21,416 nt of DNA, from assembly GCA_016208205.1 (NCBI GenBank), contig JACQYP010000111.1:1-21416 (forward strand), given 5' to 3'. The position numbers were made by a program, and so were the translations under genes. This document shows positions 20,373 to 21,416 of this stretch, one piece after another. The notes below the pieces were generated by a model. That model was not told where the DNA came from and made no database searches. It worked only from the letters and a program-made list of their open reading frames with translations. The stretch's first letter is position 1. Every line of letters begins with the position of its first letter. This DNA comes from Candidatus Desantisiibacteriota bacterium (lineage in GTDB: Bacteria > UBA9089 > CG2-30-40-21).

Positions 20373-20431
20373 AGTAGTGCGAACCTTCAGGTTCGCAAAT
20401 AACAAGTGCGAGAATAAATCCTCGCACTACT
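20373..20431. repeat. Nested palindromic element after the giant gene
   Basis: Outer arms agtagtgcg (20373-20381) and cgcactact (20423-20431) enclose two hairpins: tgcgaacc/ggttcgca (20378-20385, 20390-20397, loop ttca) and agtgcgag/ctcgcact (20405-20412, 20421-20428). It starts three bases past the TAA at 20370. No T-tract follows, so terminator function is only possible, not shown. Confidence 0.8.
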
Positions 20432-20454
20432 AATCTATACTCAAGCAAAAGACA

Positions 20455-20505
20455 GTAATCGGTTATTAGGTAATCAGTAATACCGATCACTGATTATCGA
20501 TTACC
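20455..20505. repeat. Second palindromic element (gtaatcg...cgattac)
   Basis: Arms gtaatcg (20455-20461) and cgattac (20498-20504) enclose inner arms taatcagt (20471-20478) and actgatta (20489-20496). An alternative pairing uses ggtaatc (20469-20475) with gattacc (20499-20505). It is made of repeated taatc units. Confidence 0.75.
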
Positions 20506-20636
20506 AACTTACTGACTCCCCCAAAATATTGAGAGAATACAAAAAATCTTTACTCCCTCTACGACCTCTGCGTTAATCTATTAAGACAGCTATGGCAAAT
20601 TCTGATTGTACAGCTCAAAAGTTTCCAAAAAAGTCG

Positions 20637-20665
20637 TTGACAAAAAACTCATTTTGTGTCATACT
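20637..20665 (+). promoter_or_regulatory. Sigma70-type promoter of the transposase remnant
   Basis: An exact TTGACA (20637-20642) is followed by 17 bp and CATACT (20660-20665). It lies 27 bp before the small ORF with a strong ribosome-binding site. The element is in good shape although the gene behind it is broken. Confidence 0.7.
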
Positions 20666-20678
20666 ACAAATAAAGGAT

Positions 20679-20685
20679 AAGGAGG
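20679..20685 (+). promoter_or_regulatory. Strong ribosome-binding site
   Basis: AAGGAGG with 7 bases to the ATG at 20693. It fixes the start of the PD-(D/E)XK transposase remnant. Confidence 0.75.
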
Positions 20686-20692
20686 CAACAAG

Positions 20693-20935
20693 ATGCAAGA
20701 AACAGAAGAAAAAAGGCTTATAAGATTCGATTGAGCGGCAAAACATATGATACGGGATAAATCTAATTTTGATATTTTAGAGGGATTTCTGACCGCACTC
20801 TTAGAAAAGGATATCAAAATAATAAACCTGCTTGAAAGTGAATCAAACCGTGAGAATGAAACCGATAAGTCTAATCGGGTTGATTTGCTTACGGTTGTGT
20901 TCTGCTTCAGCCGGAAACATACTTTTCTTCAATAA
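20693..20935 (+). pseudogene. PD-(D/E)XK nuclease-family transposase, N-terminal remnant with premature stop
   Basis: From the ATG at 20693 the frame reads MQETEEKRLIRFD, then TGA (20732-20734), then AAKHMIRDKSNFDILEGFL, EKDIKIINLLESESN and TDKSNRVDLL. This is the N-terminal pattern of the PDDEXK_2/Rpn-like transposase family, where members commonly read RFDWAIKxLLRDK. The TGA thus stands at the usual Trp codon (TGG to TGA). After NRVDLL (about 20888) the family pattern is lost and the frame ends at 20935, so the catalytic part is missing. Intact members are usually several times longer. An ATG at 20747 opens a 62-residue frame, but this is only the tail of the remnant. The promoter and RBS are intact, so a 13-residue peptide could still be made. 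Confidence 0.82.
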
Positions 20936-20939
20936 ATAA

Positions 20940-21299
20940 TGCGAAAAAAGGGTATCAAATAATGTAGCAACAGGTCAGTTTGTCTCTTCAACTAAGACTA
21001 CAACCAACAGTCAGGGGATAGCCACAGTTTCTCTGACATTAGGGACAGAACCGCCGGGAACATATACCATTTATGGCAGTGTAACCGGATTAGCCGGGTC
21101 ACCTTGCACCTTTACTGCTAAATCATTAAGGCGATTTGGTAATATTGCGGGTTTCTGCCTGCTTAATCTGAGAACAGGAACGACAGGGACAACGACTGAT
21201 ATTACAGTAGGAATTGTTGGGATTGGGACAACGACCATGACGGATGCTAATTCTTATTTTATATTCCAGAATATACCCTTGTGTCCCTTAATTCCTTAA
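20940..21299 (+). pseudogene. Fragment of a surface protein with Big_1 and CarboxypepD-reg-like domains
   Basis: An open frame without a start codon reads NNVATGQFVSSTKTTTNSQG, IATVSLTLGTEPPGTYTIYG and GLAGSPCTFTAKS, the C-terminal half of a Big_1 (bacterial Ig-like) domain. It then reads FGNIAGFCLLNLRTG and TDANSYFIFQNIP, a CarboxypepD-reg-like sandwich that stops just where the usual AGTYTL strand should come (PLCPLIP, then TAA at 21297). Both ends are cut: the left abuts the transposase remnant and the right ends in unrelated sequence. It is probably a relic of another large exported protein of the same domain style as the giant ORF. Translation is unlikely, since a stop stands just upstream at 20937. 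Confidence 0.72.
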
Positions 21300-21377
21300 G
21301 TTTTTCTTAAAATTGTCGATATGATTAAATAGATAGAGCTGATTGAATATACAGGGGTTTTGATAAGGGAGGGGGAG

Positions 21378-21416
21378 ATGAAACGAATTGAAGAGTTTTG
21401 TTGTCTGAATTTAGGG
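21378..21416 (+). CDS. Start of an unidentified gene, cut by the window end
   Basis: The ATG at 21378 follows a strong purine-rich ribosome-binding run (about 21366-21377, agggaggggg). The 13 codons in the window read MKRIEEFCCLNLG, too short to identify. The frame is open to the edge. The upstream 80 bp (21300-21377) hold no clear promoter. Confidence 0.5.
   Translation, partial: MKRIEEFCCLNLG

Larger units (their letters stand above)
20371..20636. other. Non-coding spacer made largely of hairpin repeats
   Basis: No gene is supported here. The left 135 bp are two hairpin clusters, listed separately. Further right, the stretch around 20555-20575 (cctctgcgttaatct) resembles a worn piece of the acgcagag-type repeat also present at 15646. 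Nothing else is recognised. Confidence 0.55.

Noticed and set aside
20378..20397. Intrinsic terminator after the giant gene
   Set aside because: The stem is good but no run of T follows (aataaca), and the hairpin is part of a larger nested repeat.
20732..20734. TGA read as Trp (recoded genetic code) in this organism
   Set aside because: The giant ORF uses TGG for Trp in 5542 codons with no internal TGA, and the remnant is also truncated, so simple decay is more likely.
21296..21310. Small hairpin ttaag-ttttt-cttaa as terminator
   Set aside because: A five-base AT-rich stem is too weak to support the call.

Overview
The window is a moderately AT-rich bacterial segment with every supported gene on the + strand. 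It looks like part of a genome from an uncultivated Gram-negative lineage. The basis is the mix of cohesin, dockerin, PEGA, Big_1 and FlgD-type domains on exported proteins, an O-antigen ligase fused to TPRs, and a high load of short palindromic interspersed repeats both between and inside genes. Candidate phyla such as Omnitrophota or Desantisbacteria, or Planctomycetota, would fit, but this is inference and no rRNA or marker gene is present.

Layout. Positions 3-2472 hold a polytopic O-antigen ligase/polymerase-like protein with a C-terminal TPR domain. It is cut by the left edge and split into two frames by a 37-bp imperfect tandem duplication at 1170-1243. A hairpin-forming repeat (2472-2596) separates it from a small class I SAM-dependent methyltransferase (2616-3236). 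A repeat-rich spacer (3237-3560) leads into the dominant feature, one ORF of 5542 codons (3561-20189).

The giant protein has a signal peptide, then twelve tandem modules of about 353-435 residues. Each module is a carboxypeptidase-regulatory-like beta-sandwich followed by a six-bladed TolB/PD40-type beta-propeller; I count 72 blades. After these come seven PEGA domains, two cohesin-like domains, another small beta-sandwich, a dockerin-like Ca-binding domain and a third cohesin-like domain that stops short. A FlgD-Ig-like C-terminal domain continues in the +1 frame (20182-20370), so the 3' end appears broken by a deletion or indel. The protein is probably an extracellular or envelope-attached adhesin or scaffold.

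Inside this ORF several short palindromic DNA repeats have been accepted in frame, mostly at propeller turns or domain linkers. One 16-bp element is read in two different frames at different sites.

The right end (20371-21377) is a mosaic of hairpin repeats and gene remnants: a PD-(D/E)XK nuclease-family transposase fragment with a good promoter and RBS but a TGA at a usual Trp codon, and a Big_1/CarboxypepD-reg fragment of another surface protein. A new gene starts at 21378 and runs off the window. The genes do not form an obvious pathway; the common theme is cell-surface and exported material in a repeat-driven, partly decaying neighbourhood.
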